Numbered from the stretch's first letter, positions 26,743 through 36,540 are shown. The stretch is DNA of 64,000 bases from Niabella aurantiaca DSM 17617 (GCF_000374125.1 NZ_KB893626.1:434001-498000); one strand, 5' to 3'. A program made the numbers and translations. The notes: generated from the sequence alone by a model not told the origin.

Positions 26743-27363
26743 TTAATTTTTTGAAGCATCTTTTAGCTCGTCCGCGATGTCCGCGATCAGCCGGTTGATC
26801 TCTTTTTGCTTGAGTCCGTCATAGATTTTTAATACATTGCCTTTTCGATCCACCAGCGCCCAGAATTGGGTATGCAAAAAATCATCTTCGTCCGAGTTAA
26901 AATAATTCTTGGGATCGTCAATAGTGTAACTCAGGCGTGCCATTTTATAAAGACTGTCCTTACGACCAGTTAAAAACACCCATTGGTGCGTATCTACCTT
27001 CATCGAATCGGCATAGTGTTTTAACTGGGCGGCGGAATCATTTTCAGGATCGCAGGTATGCGACAGGATCAGGAAGCCCGGTGTACCCTTGTATTTTTTG
27101 TAAACCTGTTTCATATTGTCATTCATCATCGGGCAAATGCCCGGACAGGTCGTATAAAAATATTCGGCCACATATATTTTGCCTTCCACATCTTTATTGG
27201 AAAAAGGCTTTCCGTCCTGATCGGTAAATGTAAATTTTCCCACCTTGCTGATGGGCTCCAGTTTACGGTCATTGAAACCAGGGATAAAATAGACCGCTGT
27301 CAGATAAAATGCAATGGACAGAAAAACGAAAAATGCGATATAAAAGATAGCCTTTTTTGACAT
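26743..27363 (-). CDS. SCO1/SenC-family copper chaperone
   Basis: A 206-residue protein starting at the ATG at 27363, which places a single N-terminal membrane anchor at about 5-27. The thioredoxin-like domain carries the copper site C73 and C77 in CPGICP and H164 in FLHTQFW. SCO proteins deliver copper to subunit II of cytochrome c oxidase or keep its cysteines reduced. The upstream in-frame start would add 14 residues and is less likely. A -7 element TACATTTG lies at 27381-27388. The Fur-family gene follows 13 bases downstream. Confidence 0.92.
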   Translation of the reverse strand: MSKKAIFYIAFFVFLSIAFYLTAVYFIPGFNDRKLEPISKVGKFTFTDQDGKPFSNKDVEGKIYVAEYFYTTCPGICPMMNDNMKQVYKKYKGTPGFLILSHTCDPENDSAAQLKHYADSMKVDTHQWVFLTGRKDSLYKMARLSYTIDDPKNYFNSDEDDFLHTQFWALVDRKGNVLKIYDGLKQKEINRLIADIADELKDASKN

Positions 27364-27380
27364 GGTTGAAAATTGAAGTG

Positions 27381-27388
27381 CAAATGTA
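27381..27388 (-). promoter_or_regulatory. -7 promoter element of the SCO1 gene
   Basis: The minus strand reads TACATTTG, an exact TAnnTTTG match, 17 bases before the ATG. Confidence 0.5.
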
Positions 27389-27448
27389 TTCCAACAGTTT
27401 AACAATTGACGCCTGAAAACGTTTATTCCACTGGAAGTAAATTAAATA

Positions 27449-27478
27449 TTTGCAACAACGTTTCTTTTTTTATTTTTG
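27449..27478 (+). promoter_or_regulatory. Full -33/-7 promoter of the MerC-like gene (leaderless type)
   Basis: TTTG at 27449-27452, an 18-base spacer and TATTTTTG at 27471-27478, followed by CAAC and ATG at 27483. This is the best two-part promoter in the window. Confidence 0.65.
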
Positions 27479-27482
27479 CAAC

Positions 27483-27884
27483 ATGCGATCAAAAATCAAT
27501 TGGGATGCCTTGGGCATTTCGGCCTCCGTGATTTGCGCCATTCATTGCGCTATTTTGCCTCTTTTTATGGCCAGCCTCCCGCTTTTTGGCATCAATATCA
27601 TTGAAAATGTGGCTTTTGAGCTGGGAATGATCCTCCTGGCATTTTTGATCGGCATTTATGCGTTGCATCACGGGTATAAATATCACCATCATAATAAATG
27701 GCCGATCCTGCTGTTTGCCACCGGCATTCTTTTTTTAGTGCTGAAGCAGGTATTTCTTCAGTATCATACCCTGCTGCTGGTGCCCGCGGTGGTGCTGATC
27801 ATAACGGCACATCTGGTCAATTACCGGTATTGCCGCAGTCACAATCATGCGCACGCAGACGATTGTGATCATGATCATTATTAG
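27483..27884 (+). CDS. MerC-domain membrane protein
   Basis: A 133-residue protein with four spans. The first holds the MerC-type cysteine pair C18 and C22 (ICAIHCAILP). A histidine patch (HHGYKYHHHNK) lies between spans two and three, and the tail is His/Asp-rich (SHNHAHADDCDHDHY), probably metal-binding. MerC proteins of mercury operons import mercury, but isolated chromosomal copies may handle other metals. The ATG at 27483 is chosen because a complete promoter ends four bases before it. The gene diverges from SCO1-fur, suggesting a shared metal-handling role. Confidence 0.87.
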   Translation: MRSKINWDALGISASVICAIHCAILPLFMASLPLFGINIIENVAFELGMILLAFLIGIYALHHGYKYHHHNKWPILLFATGILFLVLKQVFLQYHTLLLVPAVVLIITAHLVNYRYCRSHNHAHADDCDHDHY

Positions 27885-28246
27885 GGGAGCGATGAGTTTT
27901 TAGCTTTCAGCGTCTTGTCTTAATCGCCATCCATTTCCGGAGCGAACCTGAAACTTTAAACCAGAAACCTGGAACAGCTTGCGGTCATCAGTTTTCGGCC
28001 ATACTCCTGAAAATACAGCCTCTGGGCACCGGTTTTTACAATGTGGTTGGAAAATGGCAACTTTTTCGAAATCTGGGTGACCTTAAGGGGCATTTTACCC
28101 TGATTTTTAAAAAGATATCGGGAAACTGGAGGATCATCCAGGATCACAGCAGTTAGAGGGATATATAGCGTTAAGGTCCTTTAGGGGTCTATGTGTCGTC
28201 TCTTTCAAAAGGGCAATCGTCTTTATGATAAATGGGCGTATCCCGG
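27885..28246. other. Intergenic region with one repeat-like motif
   Basis: No gene is supported. Bases 27945-27974 contain CCTGAAAC and AAACCTGGAAC, the same words that form the hairpin after proS near 49350, suggesting a decayed copy of a dispersed element. Confidence 0.4.
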
Positions 28247-28942
28247 TTAATCCACCCGAACTACAAACGCTTTATTTTCTGTTAATGTCTTCATATCAAA
28301 CCCGATCCAATAGGGATTTGTTTCGGAAAGCTTTGGTAAATCGTTGTACACATCCTGGTTTACATCGGGTGTCTCAAACCTGAAAGAGGCATATTGATTA
28401 GCAGTTTGGTTGTTGCCCGGGATAATGCTATTTACTAAACTTCCGGACAAACCGATGTAAAAAGCGCCCCTGGTATTGAGCCTGATGCCGATTTTGAATT
28501 GATAACCCGTTTCTTTAAAGCTGAAGTGCTGAACAGTGCCGGTGTTATAGTTCCAGTATACATTGTATTGAGGATCGTAGTAACCCGAGGAAACTGACAG
28601 GGGAAGCTGGAGGGGATTGATAAACTGACAAAACCCGCCTGGCGGAACCAATGTTTGTTTCGTAAGCACTTTATAAATGAAGGGAATATCAAACCTGACG
28701 GTGTCGACCCGGATTGCTGTTTTATTTTTTACATCCGGCAGTGTTTTGGATGACAGGGCGGCCTCTATCCAAATGGTATCGCCAACGGCATATGCTTTTT
28801 TAACAGGGTAAATCCGGAGCGGTATTTCTATAATTATCGGCTTCTCCTGTTTGGCCGGTAATTCCCTGTCCTTTCCGCATTGAAAGTTAAATGATAATAA
28901 GGAGAACAGCGTTAGTACAGAAAGGGCGGCGGATTTTCTCAT
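28247..28942 (-). CDS. Lipoprotein of unknown function
   Basis: A 231-residue protein starting at the ATG at 28942, which gives a lipoprotein-type signal (LTLFSLLSFNFQCGKD, Cys near 22). The mature protein is rich in aromatic residues and beta-strand patterns (AYAVGDTIWIEAALSS, YQFKIGIRLNTRGAFYIGLSGS). The phrase VGDTIWIEA resembles the start of Ig-like beta-sandwich domains in Bacteroidota lipoproteins. No catalytic residues are evident. It stands alone, with the DUF4834 gene upstream on the same strand (66 bases away). Confidence 0.62.
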   Translation of the reverse strand: MRKSAALSVLTLFSLLSFNFQCGKDRELPAKQEKPIIIEIPLRIYPVKKAYAVGDTIWIEAALSSKTLPDVKNKTAIRVDTVRFDIPFIYKVLTKQTLVPPGGFCQFINPLQLPLSVSSGYYDPQYNVYWNYNTGTVQHFSFKETGYQFKIGIRLNTRGAFYIGLSGSLVNSIIPGNNQTANQYASFRFETPDVNQDVYNDLPKLSETNPYWIGFDMKTLTENKAFVVRVD

Positions 28943-29008
28943 ATTGGGAAGTTTCAATACCAAACGCAGAAAAAGAACCGTTTGCAACAATAGGGGGCAC
29001 TTTTCTGG

Positions 29009-29239
29009 TTATTTTACCTCCTCAAAATCGATATATTCCCCCAGCTTGGATTTTTCCTTTTTGGGTGGTGTTTGAGGTGCGGGGCCCGGTTGCGGGTTGC
29101 CCTCCTGCTGCTGGTACTGTTGTTTCATCTGCGAGAATTGCTTTTTTATCTGGCGGGTGGTCCGGTACACGGGCAGGATCACTTTTACAATAAGATTGTA
29201 AAGGAAAAAAAACAATATGGCGTATAAAATAACAGACAT
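29009..29239 (-). CDS. DUF4834-family small membrane protein
   Basis: A 76-residue protein with one N-terminal span (VILYAILFFFLYNLIVKVILPVY) and a Gln/Pro-rich tail ending KSKLGEYIDFEEVK, the DUF4834 signature. The family is restricted to Bacteroidota and has no known function. It lies directly upstream of, and divergent from, the rimP-nusA-infB operon. Confidence 0.78.
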   Translation of the reverse strand: MSVILYAILFFFLYNLIVKVILPVYRTTRQIKKQFSQMKQQYQQQEGNPQPGPAPQTPPKKEKSKLGEYIDFEEVK

Positions 29240-29396
29240 GCGCTGAAAGAAGTACTAAATTACACAGAAATAACGCAGTATCTGTGAAATTGTTGTTGCG
29301 GCGGGTATTTTTATGAAAGATCCCGGGGAATCGACGCCTGCGTTCACGCCCTTTAGAAAATAGTTTCAAAAACTTCGCTTTTTGCCATAATTGTCT

Positions 29397-29404
29397 TAAT
29401 TTTG
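29397..29404 (+). promoter_or_regulatory. -7 promoter element of the rimP-nusA-infB operon
   Basis: TAATTTTG matches TAnnTTTG exactly. A TTTG at 29381-29384 is only 12 bases upstream, too close to be the normal -33 box. Confidence 0.55.
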
Positions 29405-29423
29405 CGGCAGAAAAGGAGATTGA

Positions 29424-29453
29424 GGGAACGGAGGCGTTCCCTTCTTCTTTTTT
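29424..29453 (+). promoter_or_regulatory. Terminator-like hairpin in the rimP-nusA-infB leader (possible attenuator)
   Basis: A perfect 7-bp stem (GGGAACG at 29424-29430, CGTTCCC at 29435-29441) with loop GAGG is followed by the T-rich run TTCTTCTTTTTT, ending 8 bases before the rimP ATG. Its place, after the predicted transcription start and before the first gene, suggests control of read-through. Confidence 0.6.
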
Positions 29454-29460
29454 CAGAAAT

Positions 29461-29931
29461 ATGGATAAAGAGGGAATCATTCAAAAGTTACAGGAAAAAG
29501 TAGTTGCGTTGCTGACGGAAAACCCGTCTCATTTTTTAGTAGATATCCGTATAAAACCTACCAATAACTTTAAAATATTTATTGACGGTGATAATGGCGT
29601 GGGCATTGATGACCTTGTAAAGTATAACCGGGCGCTGTATAAGCAGATCGAAGAAGAGGGGTTATTTCCGGAAGGCGATTTTTCGCTGGAAGTATCTTCA
29701 GCGGGGCTGGATGAACCGCTGAAACTGCACCGGCAGTATGTAAAAAATACGGGACGTCATGTGGAGGTCATTCAATCAGACGGACAAAAGACGGAGGGAG
29801 TGCTGTTATCTGTGAACGATGCAGCAATTGTGGTGGAAGCGATCAGCGGCCATGGAAAGAAAATGGAAAAAACAGAACATACTATTTTATTGGAAACGAT
29901 TAAAACAACAAAAATTCAAATTAAATTTTAA
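29461..29931 (+). CDS. rimP: Ribosome maturation factor RimP
   Basis: A 156-residue protein needed for 30S subunit maturation. The family blocks IFIDGDNGVGIDDLVKYNR and FSLEVSSAGLDEPLK (about 38-90) are complete, followed by the small SH3-like C-terminal domain. It is the first gene of the rimP-nusA-infB operon, whose order is conserved across bacteria; nusA starts 50 bases later. A hairpin with a U-tract lies just before the start codon. Confidence 0.95.
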   Translation: MDKEGIIQKLQEKVVALLTENPSHFLVDIRIKPTNNFKIFIDGDNGVGIDDLVKYNRALYKQIEEEGLFPEGDFSLEVSSAGLDEPLKLHRQYVKNTGRHVEVIQSDGQKTEGVLLSVNDAAIVVEAISGHGKKMEKTEHTILLETIKTTKIQIKF

Positions 29932-29981
29932 AAGTAACAGCTCAGGGGCTGTGATTTCATTAAGGTAAATCGTACTTCATT

Positions 29982-31229
29982 ATGGCAAGTATTAATTTAA
30001 TTGAGGCATTCCAGGATTTTAAAGATGCAGAAAATATAGATCGCCCTACAATGATGAAAGTCGTTGAGGACGTATTCAAAACATTACTCCGCAAGAAATA
30101 CGGAAGCGATGAAAATTTTGATGTAATCGTGAATGCAGAAAAGGGAGACCTGGAGATCGTGCGGCACCGTACCATTGTAGAAGATGGAGAAGTGGAGGAT
30201 CCGTTGGCCCAGGTTGCCTATTCCGAGGCGGTGAAGCTGGAACCGGACTATGAAGTGGGAGAAGACCTGTATGAGGAAATTGACCTGATCGATTTTGGCC
30301 GCAGAGCCATCCTGGCTGCGAAACAAACGCTGGCCGGGCGCATCAGCGATTTAAAGAAGAACGTACTGGCTAAGAAATACGAAGACCGGATCGGTGAGAT
30401 CATCAGCGCCGAAGTGTACCAGGTGTGGAAGAAAGAGATCTTATTGCTGGATGAGGAAGGTAATGAATTGATCCTTCCCAAAAGCGAGCAGATACCCCAG
30501 GACTACTTTAAGAAAGGGGAAAACATCCGTGCAGTGGTGACCCGGGTGGATCTGAAGAACAACAACCCGGTGATCATTCTTTCCCGGACGGCTCCCGATT
30601 TTCTGGCAAAACTGCTGGAAATAGAGGTGCCCGAGATCTTTGACGGGCTGATCATTATAAAAAAGATCGTAAGGGAACCGGGTGAAAGGGCAAAAGTGGC
30701 GGTGGAATCTTATGACGACCGCATTGACCCGGTGGGCGCCTGCGTAGGTATGAAAGGAAGCCGGATCCACGGTATCGTGCGGGAGTTAAAGAACGAAAAT
30801 ATTGATGTGATCAACTGGACCACCAATATGCAATTGCTGATCCAGCGCTCGCTGACCCCCGCAAAGATCACCAGTATGAGCCTGGATCAGGAAGGCCGGC
30901 ATGCCAGTATCTTTTTAAAACCCGACCAGGTTTCACTGGCGATCGGAAAAAGAGGGGTCAATATTAAACTGGCCTCAGATCTTACAGGATATGAGCTGGA
31001 CGTATACCGCGATACTGAAGATGAAGAAGAAGAGTTTGATGTGGACCTGGAAGAATTTTCAGATGAAATTGATGAATGGGTGATCGATGCGTTAAAGAAA
31101 ATAGGATGCGATACGGCGCGCAGTGTATTGCGCATGTCGCCCGGCGAGCTTGAAAAAAGGGCCGATCTGGAAAAAGAGACGGTAGATGATGTTCGAAAAA
31201 TTTTACAAGAAGAACTGGAGCGGGAATGA
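29982..31229 (+). CDS. nusA: Transcription termination/antitermination factor NusA
   Basis: A 415-residue NusA, which binds RNA polymerase and nascent RNA to modulate pausing, termination and antitermination. It has the N-terminal polymerase-binding domain (about 1-125), an S1 domain (GEIISAEVYQVWKKE), and two KH domains (VGACVGMKGSRIHGIVREL and SLAIGKRGVNIKLAS). An acidic linker (DTEDEEEEFDVDLEEF) leads to a helical C-terminus. The two extra acidic repeats of E. coli NusA are absent, as in most bacteria. It is the second gene of the rimP operon. Confidence 0.97.
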   Translation: MASINLIEAFQDFKDAENIDRPTMMKVVEDVFKTLLRKKYGSDENFDVIVNAEKGDLEIVRHRTIVEDGEVEDPLAQVAYSEAVKLEPDYEVGEDLYEEIDLIDFGRRAILAAKQTLAGRISDLKKNVLAKKYEDRIGEIISAEVYQVWKKEILLLDEEGNELILPKSEQIPQDYFKKGENIRAVVTRVDLKNNNPVIILSRTAPDFLAKLLEIEVPEIFDGLIIIKKIVREPGERAKVAVESYDDRIDPVGACVGMKGSRIHGIVRELKNENIDVINWTTNMQLLIQRSLTPAKITSMSLDQEGRHASIFLKPDQVSLAIGKRGVNIKLASDLTGYELDVYRDTEDEEEEFDVDLEEFSDEIDEWVIDALKKIGCDTARSVLRMSPGELEKRADLEKETVDDVRKILQEELERE

Positions 31230-31315
31230 TGATGCTACCCCGGCATCATTAGCGGATTTTGTGTGAACGATAAACAAAAGGTTCTGCTAAAGCGGAACAA
31301 GGGATAAAAAATTTT

Positions 31316-34210
31316 ATGGCAGAAAAGAAACTTCCAAGATTATTACAAGCGGCTAAGGAATTTAACATTGGCCAGGATACACTTGTTGAGTTCTTAGCAG
31401 GTAAAGGTTTTGATCGGGACGAGCTGAAACCCTCCACTAAGCTGACAGATGCGATGTATGCTGCCCTGCAACAGGGATTTCATGGTGATAAAGCCGCAAA
31501 GATTATCAGCGACCAGGTTGATTTACCAAAGGGATTGGGTGGAGAGAACAAAAAACGTCGCGAGGAGGAAGAGTCGCCAAAACCGGCAGCGCGACCGGCC
31601 ACCAAGGAAGAGCCGGCTGCCGAGCCCCCTCCGGTTGTTGAGGCCGCTCCTGCAGCCCCCGAAGCTCCGGTTAAAGAGGCAGAACTGCCTGCGGCTGAGC
31701 CGGAACCCGCGCCGCAACCTGAGATAAAGGAAAATACAGAAGCGGAAAAAGAAGTGCCTGTGGCGAAAGTACAGGCTCCTGATATTGAAGGCCCGAAGAT
31801 CATCAGTAAGATTGACCTTTCGGCGATTGACTTTTCGACCCGGCCGAAAAAGGCGGCGAAAAAGGAAACCCCGGCGGCGGAAACACCACAGCAGAAGGCA
31901 GAAGAGCCGGTTACAGCCCAGAAGCCGGTGGCTGAAACGCCACCTGCTGAAACTGCAGCTCCGGTTAAGGAAACGCCTGCAGAGGAGGAAAAACCCGCAG
32001 AAGTGCAGATCACCAATATCCAGGCTGAAAAAATTGAAGGACCAAAGATCCTCGGAAAGATCGAGCTGCCTGTAGACAGCGATACCCGGCCCAAGCGGGA
32101 TGAAAAGCGGAAACGGAAACGCATCCCGATCGAGAAAAAAGAGGTAAAAGCAGATCCGGACCAGCGCAGGGCGCACGGTGGTGGTCAGCAGAACCAGGCC
32201 GGCCGGAGCGGTCATCAGCATGGCGGCGGCCATCACGGAAAAGGAAACTTCAGGGACCGGCACCGGCCACACCGTGAGGAAAAACAGATCGACGAGAAAG
32301 AGATCCAGGAAAAGATACGGGAAACCCAGGCCAAACTGAGCGGTGGCGGTGGTAACAAGCAGAAGAGCATGCGCGCAAAAGCACGCAGGGACAAACGCAA
32401 CGAGGCTGCCGAAGCGATGGAGGAAGAAGGGGTTGATAAAACATTAAGAGTAACGGAATTCATCAGCGTAAGCGAGCTGGCAAGCCTGATGGACGTAAGC
32501 TTTGCAGATGTGATCAGCAAATGTATGAGCCTCGGGATCATGGTTTCCATCAACCAGCGTCTTGATGCGGAAGTGATTGAGCTGGTTGCCAGTGAATTCG
32601 GGTATGATGTATCCTTTATTGATATGGAACAGCAGATGGAGATGGAAGAAGAGGCCGATGAAGTGGATGATGAGGCCGACCTGATCCCGAGAAGCCCGAT
32701 CGTTACGATCATGGGACACGTTGACCATGGTAAGACCTCGCTGCTGGACTATATCCGCAATGCCAATGTGGTTGCGGGCGAGGCCGGGGGTATTACACAG
32801 CATATCGGCGCCTACCGGGTAAAAGTGGCCGACGGAAAGGACATCACCTTCCTGGATACACCGGGGCACGAAGCCTTTACCGCTATGCGTGCCCGTGGTG
32901 CAAAGGTTACGGATATTGCCGTGATCGTGGTGGCTGCGGATGATGCCGTGATGCCGCAGACAAAAGAAGCGATCAGCCACGCGCAGGCCGCTGGTGTGCC
33001 CATGATCTTTGCCGTTAACAAAATTGATAAGGACGGTGCCAACCCCCAGAAGATCTATGAGCAGTTGTCGCAGATGAACATCCTGGTGGAAGAATGGGGC
33101 GGTAAATTCCAGAGCCAGGAATTGAGCGCCAAACAAGGCCTGAATGTAGATAAGTTACTGGAAAAAATATTGCTGGAAGCAGAATTGCTGGATCTGAAAG
33201 CCAATCCCGACCGGGAAGCTACGGGTACCATCATTGAAGCAACCCTGGATAAAGGAAGGGGCTATGTAGCCACGCTCCTGGTGGAGAATGGTACACTGCG
33301 ACCCGGTGATCTGATCGTAAGCGGTCAGTATTTTGGACGGGTAAAAGCGATGTTCAATGAACGGAACAAGCGGGAAGATGCCGCCGGCCCTTCCGCACCG
33401 GCCGTGGTGCTGGGATTGAACGGTGCTCCCCAGGCTGGTGAGAAATTTAAAGTGTACGAGGAAGAAGCAGAAGCCAAGAGCATTGCCAACCGCCGTTCGC
33501 AGATCCTGCGCGAGCAGGGAATGCGTACCAAGAAACATATTACCCTTGATGAAATTGGCCGGCGCCTGGCATTGGGTAACTTTAAAGAGCTGAATGTCAT
33601 CATCAAAGGGGATGTGGATGGTTCTGTAGAGGCCCTGAGCGACTCGCTGCAGAAACTTTCAACGGAAGAGATCCTGGTAAATGTGATCCATAAAGGCGTG
33701 GGTCAGATCAATGAGAGTGACATCGTACTGGCAGAAGCTTCGGATGCGATTGTGATCGCCTTTAACGTGCGTCCGTCGCAGCAGGCATCGCAGCTGGCTG
33801 CCAACGCCGGCATCGAAATCAAAATGTACTCGATCATTTACACAGCGATCGATGAAGTGAAGAGCGCAATGGAGGGTATGCTGGAGCCTACCATGAAGGA
33901 AAAGATCGTGGGCAATGTGGAGATCCGTGAAGTGTTCAAATTTGATAAAGCCGTAGTGGCCGGATGTTTTGTGCTGGATGGCCGCATTAAACGCGATAAT
34001 AAGATCCGCCTGATCCGGGATGGTATTGTGATTTATCCGACGGGTGAAAATGCGGTGGCCGAACTGGGCTCGCTAAAGCGGTTCAAAGATGATGCAAAAG
34101 AGGTGCTGACAGGAATGGAATGCGGTTTGACCATTAAGAACTATAATGACATTAAGATAGGGGATGTGGTAGAAGCGTATGAGCTGGAAGAAGTAAAGCG
34201 TACCTTGTAA
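31316..34210 (+). CDS. infB: Translation initiation factor IF-2
   Basis: A 964-residue IF-2, the GTPase that delivers initiator tRNA to the 30S subunit. An N-terminal IF2_N helix bundle (1-55) is followed by a long low-complexity Pro/Ala/Glu region and then a Gly/His/Arg-rich part (to about 380). The G domain follows with G1 GHVDHGKT (467-474), DTPGHE and NKID, then domains II to IV. The low-complexity region holds two copies of the motif EGPKIxxKIxL followed by TRPK, about 80 residues apart. It ends the rimP-nusA-infB operon, and a strong terminator follows. Confidence 0.97.
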   Translation: MAEKKLPRLLQAAKEFNIGQDTLVEFLAGKGFDRDELKPSTKLTDAMYAALQQGFHGDKAAKIISDQVDLPKGLGGENKKRREEEESPKPAARPATKEEPAAEPPPVVEAAPAAPEAPVKEAELPAAEPEPAPQPEIKENTEAEKEVPVAKVQAPDIEGPKIISKIDLSAIDFSTRPKKAAKKETPAAETPQQKAEEPVTAQKPVAETPPAETAAPVKETPAEEEKPAEVQITNIQAEKIEGPKILGKIELPVDSDTRPKRDEKRKRKRIPIEKKEVKADPDQRRAHGGGQQNQAGRSGHQHGGGHHGKGNFRDRHRPHREEKQIDEKEIQEKIRETQAKLSGGGGNKQKSMRAKARRDKRNEAAEAMEEEGVDKTLRVTEFISVSELASLMDVSFADVISKCMSLGIMVSINQRLDAEVIELVASEFGYDVSFIDMEQQMEMEEEADEVDDEADLIPRSPIVTIMGHVDHGKTSLLDYIRNANVVAGEAGGITQHIGAYRVKVADGKDITFLDTPGHEAFTAMRARGAKVTDIAVIVVAADDAVMPQTKEAISHAQAAGVPMIFAVNKIDKDGANPQKIYEQLSQMNILVEEWGGKFQSQELSAKQGLNVDKLLEKILLEAELLDLKANPDREATGTIIEATLDKGRGYVATLLVENGTLRPGDLIVSGQYFGRVKAMFNERNKREDAAGPSAPAVVLGLNGAPQAGEKFKVYEEEAEAKSIANRRSQILREQGMRTKKHITLDEIGRRLALGNFKELNVIIKGDVDGSVEALSDSLQKLSTEEILVNVIHKGVGQINESDIVLAEASDAIVIAFNVRPSQQASQLAANAGIEIKMYSIIYTAIDEVKSAMEGMLEPTMKEKIVGNVEIREVFKFDKAVVAGCFVLDGRIKRDNKIRLIRDGIVIYPTGENAVAELGSLKRFKDDAKEVLTGMECGLTIKNYNDIKIGDVVEAYELEEVKRTL

Positions 34211-34241
34211 GGAGGCTCCCCAACAGTAAAATATCATTAAA

Positions 34242-34272
34242 ACATCAGCCGGCACACCCGGCTGGTGTTTTT
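34242..34272 (+). terminator. Intrinsic terminator of the rimP-nusA-infB operon
   Basis: An 11-bp stem with one G-U pair (34242-34252 with 34258-34268), loop CACAC and a T-run to 34272. Confidence 0.85.
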
Positions 34273-34345
34273 CGTTGTGCGGCAACGGGCAACAAAATAT
34301 TTGTTAAATACGGTACTGTTTGGAGCAGGATGCCCCGGGCAGGAT

Positions 34346-34353
34346 TATTTTTG
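34346..34353 (+). promoter_or_regulatory. -7 promoter element of the SurA-like gene (leaderless type)
   Basis: TATTTTTG is followed by AGCT and the ATG at 34358. A TTTG at 34319-34322 is 23 bases upstream, within the 17-23 range reported for this phylum's promoters. Confidence 0.6.
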
Positions 34354-34357
34354 AGCT

Positions 34358-35767
34358 ATGTTTATTATGAATAAAAGAACAGGTCTTTTTTCAGTAAAAG
34401 GAATGCTGGCTGCTTTGGGTGTATTGCTTTCCGTCACAGGGATGGCGCAGGGCCAGTCCAGCAAAGAGGTCATTGACAAAATCATCGGGGTGGTAGGAGA
34501 CCGGATCATCCTGAATTCCGATGTTCAGAATTCGATTAAGGATATGGAACGCAATGGCGAAAAAGTTCCTGCCGGAGCGGATTGTATGATCATGGAGCAG
34601 ATCATGCTTTCAAAGATCCTGGCGTTGCAGGCAGAAAGGGATTCCATACCGCTTACGGAAGAAGAAGTGGAGGCGCAGATGGACCTTCGCGTGCGTGAGT
34701 GGATCATGCGGTTCGGCAGCCAGGCGGAGCTCGAAGCCGTTGCCGGGAAGACCGTTTATCAGCTGAAGGACGACCAGCGTCCGCTGATCAAAGAGCAGAT
34801 GCTTGGGGAACGTATGCGGAACAAGGTCGTTAGCGGTGTGCATATTACCCCCACAGAAGTAAAGGCCTTTTTTGATAAGGTTCCTACAGACAGCCTTCCG
34901 TTCCTGGAGTCGGAGCTTGAGATAGGACAGATCTCCATCCTGCCGCCGGCATCGAAGGATGTAGAGGAGTATATCTATAACGAAATGCTGAACTATAAAA
35001 AGCAGATAGAGGCGGGTACCACCACCTTCGAGGCGCTGGCAAAACGGGTTTCCGAAGACCCCGGCAGCCGTGAGCGCGGAGGTACGTACGAGATCAACCG
35101 GTCCGACAAATCTACCTGGGATCCCGTATTCCTTTCTACAGCTTTCCGTTTAAAAGCCGGCGAGATCTCACAGCCGGTAAAATCCAACCGGTTTGGCTAT
35201 TTCCTGATCCAGCAGGTGAGCCGGCGCGGCGATAATGCCCAGGTCAAAATGATCCTCCGCGTGCCGCCCGTTACCGAAAATGAATTGAAAGAGGCCCGTG
35301 TACGGCTGGACTCTGTGCGTGCAGAGATCGAGTCCCCAAAGATCAGTTTTAAGGACGCCGCCTATAAATACAGTGATGATGAAAATGTAAAGAACTACGG
35401 ACCATTTGTGTTAAACAGGGATGGGTCTACCTACGTGAATATCGATGCACTGGACAAGGATATGGTGAACACGATAAAAAACATGAAGGTGGGCGACCTG
35501 TCGCAACCCGTGAACTTTACCAACGACCAGGGTAAAAAAGGTGTAAGGCTGGTGTACCTGAAATCCCGTTCGGAGCCACACCGGTTAAACCTCAATGATG
35601 ACTATGCCAAGATCGCAGACATGGCACTGAACCAGAAGAAGAATGAGGAACTGGATAAATGGCTGCAAAAAAAGATACCTACTTTCTATATCCTGGTAGA
35701 TAAGGAAAAGACCAATGGCTGCCCGAGTCTTTTAAAGTACCAGACCACGGCGAACAGGGGTTTTTAA
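34358..35767 (+). CDS. SurA-like periplasmic peptidyl-prolyl isomerase
   Basis: A 469-residue exported chaperone/isomerase with an N-terminal signal ending near GMAQ (residue 31). A SurA N-domain follows (VIDKIIGVVGDRIILNSDVQN), then two parvulin-type domains. The first spans about residues 175-290, with FEALAKRVSEDPGSRERGG and FRLKAGEISQPVKSNRFGYFLIQ; the second is more divergent (about 290-420). SurA homologs help fold outer-membrane beta-barrels. The ATG at 34358 is chosen because a -7 element ends four bases before it. gmk follows 118 bases downstream. Confidence 0.92.
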   Translation: MFIMNKRTGLFSVKGMLAALGVLLSVTGMAQGQSSKEVIDKIIGVVGDRIILNSDVQNSIKDMERNGEKVPAGADCMIMEQIMLSKILALQAERDSIPLTEEEVEAQMDLRVREWIMRFGSQAELEAVAGKTVYQLKDDQRPLIKEQMLGERMRNKVVSGVHITPTEVKAFFDKVPTDSLPFLESELEIGQISILPPASKDVEEYIYNEMLNYKKQIEAGTTTFEALAKRVSEDPGSRERGGTYEINRSDKSTWDPVFLSTAFRLKAGEISQPVKSNRFGYFLIQQVSRRGDNAQVKMILRVPPVTENELKEARVRLDSVRAEIESPKISFKDAAYKYSDDENVKNYGPFVLNRDGSTYVNIDALDKDMVNTIKNMKVGDLSQPVNFTNDQGKKGVRLVYLKSRSEPHRLNLNDDYAKIADMALNQKKNEELDKWLQKKIPTFYILVDKEKTNGCPSLLKYQTTANRGF

Positions 35768-35885
35768 TCCGTACCGGAAGGGGCCTGCTACGGTCATTTC
35801 AGGCTGTTTTTGTTCCGGCAAAAGCCGGTTTCGGATGGAAGGATATTGTTTGTCCTGTCGTTATAATTTAGTATTTTGCGGGTGC

Positions 35886-36512
35886 ATGATATTAGCCAAT
35901 CGTCCGTTTTTGTATGCTCCGGTTGTCTCCGGCTCAAAAGAGCATCATAAGATCATTATTCTTACGGCTCCTTCAGGTGCCGGAAAAACTTCGATCACCC
36001 ATCATTTGTTAAAGAAGATCCCGCAGCTGTCCTTCTCCATCTCTGCAGCTACGAGGGAGGCCCGCAGCGGGGAGGTAGACGGCAGCGATTACTATTTTAT
36101 CAGTGAGGAAGCGTTTACTGAAAAGATCAAGGCCAATGAGTTTGTAGAGTGGGAAATGGTTTATGAAGGGAAATACTATGGAACCCTGAAAAGCGAGTTG
36201 CAGCGCCTTTGGAAGAAGGACAAATACCCCTTGCTGGATATTGATGTGAAGGGTGCGATCCATGTGCAGCAGCAGTATCCTGAAGAGAGCCTTTCTATTT
36301 TTATAGAGCCGCCTTCTGTAAAAGAGCTGAGGAGGCGCCTGATCTCCCGGGGCAGCGAGAGTGAAGAGTCGTTGCAGACCCGTCTGAACAAGGCAGAATA
36401 CGAACTGTCGTTTATCAATTATTTTAACAAGGTGGTGGTAAATGATGACCTGGAAGAAGCCTGCACCGAAACGGAGACCCTGGTGCGAAAATTCCTGAAT
36501 ATACCTGCCTAA
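35886..36512 (+). CDS. gmk: Guanylate kinase
   Basis: A 208-residue kinase that converts GMP to GDP. The P-loop is TAPSGAGKTS (28-37), preceded by about 26 residues with no counterpart in E. coli Gmk. The GMP-binding block AATREARSGEVDGSDYYFIS and the lid region RLISRGSESEESLQTRL are complete. The ATG at 35886 is preferred over an upstream start at 35835, whose extension (Cys-rich, no family match) is unlikely. A TATTTTG sequence lies just before the ATG. Confidence 0.95.
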   Translation: MILANRPFLYAPVVSGSKEHHKIIILTAPSGAGKTSITHHLLKKIPQLSFSISAATREARSGEVDGSDYYFISEEAFTEKIKANEFVEWEMVYEGKYYGTLKSELQRLWKKDKYPLLDIDVKGAIHVQQQYPEESLSIFIEPPSVKELRRRLISRGSESEESLQTRLNKAEYELSFINYFNKVVVNDDLEEACTETETLVRKFLNIPA

Positions 36513-36540
36513 ACAAAAACGTTTCATGTAGCATTTTATA

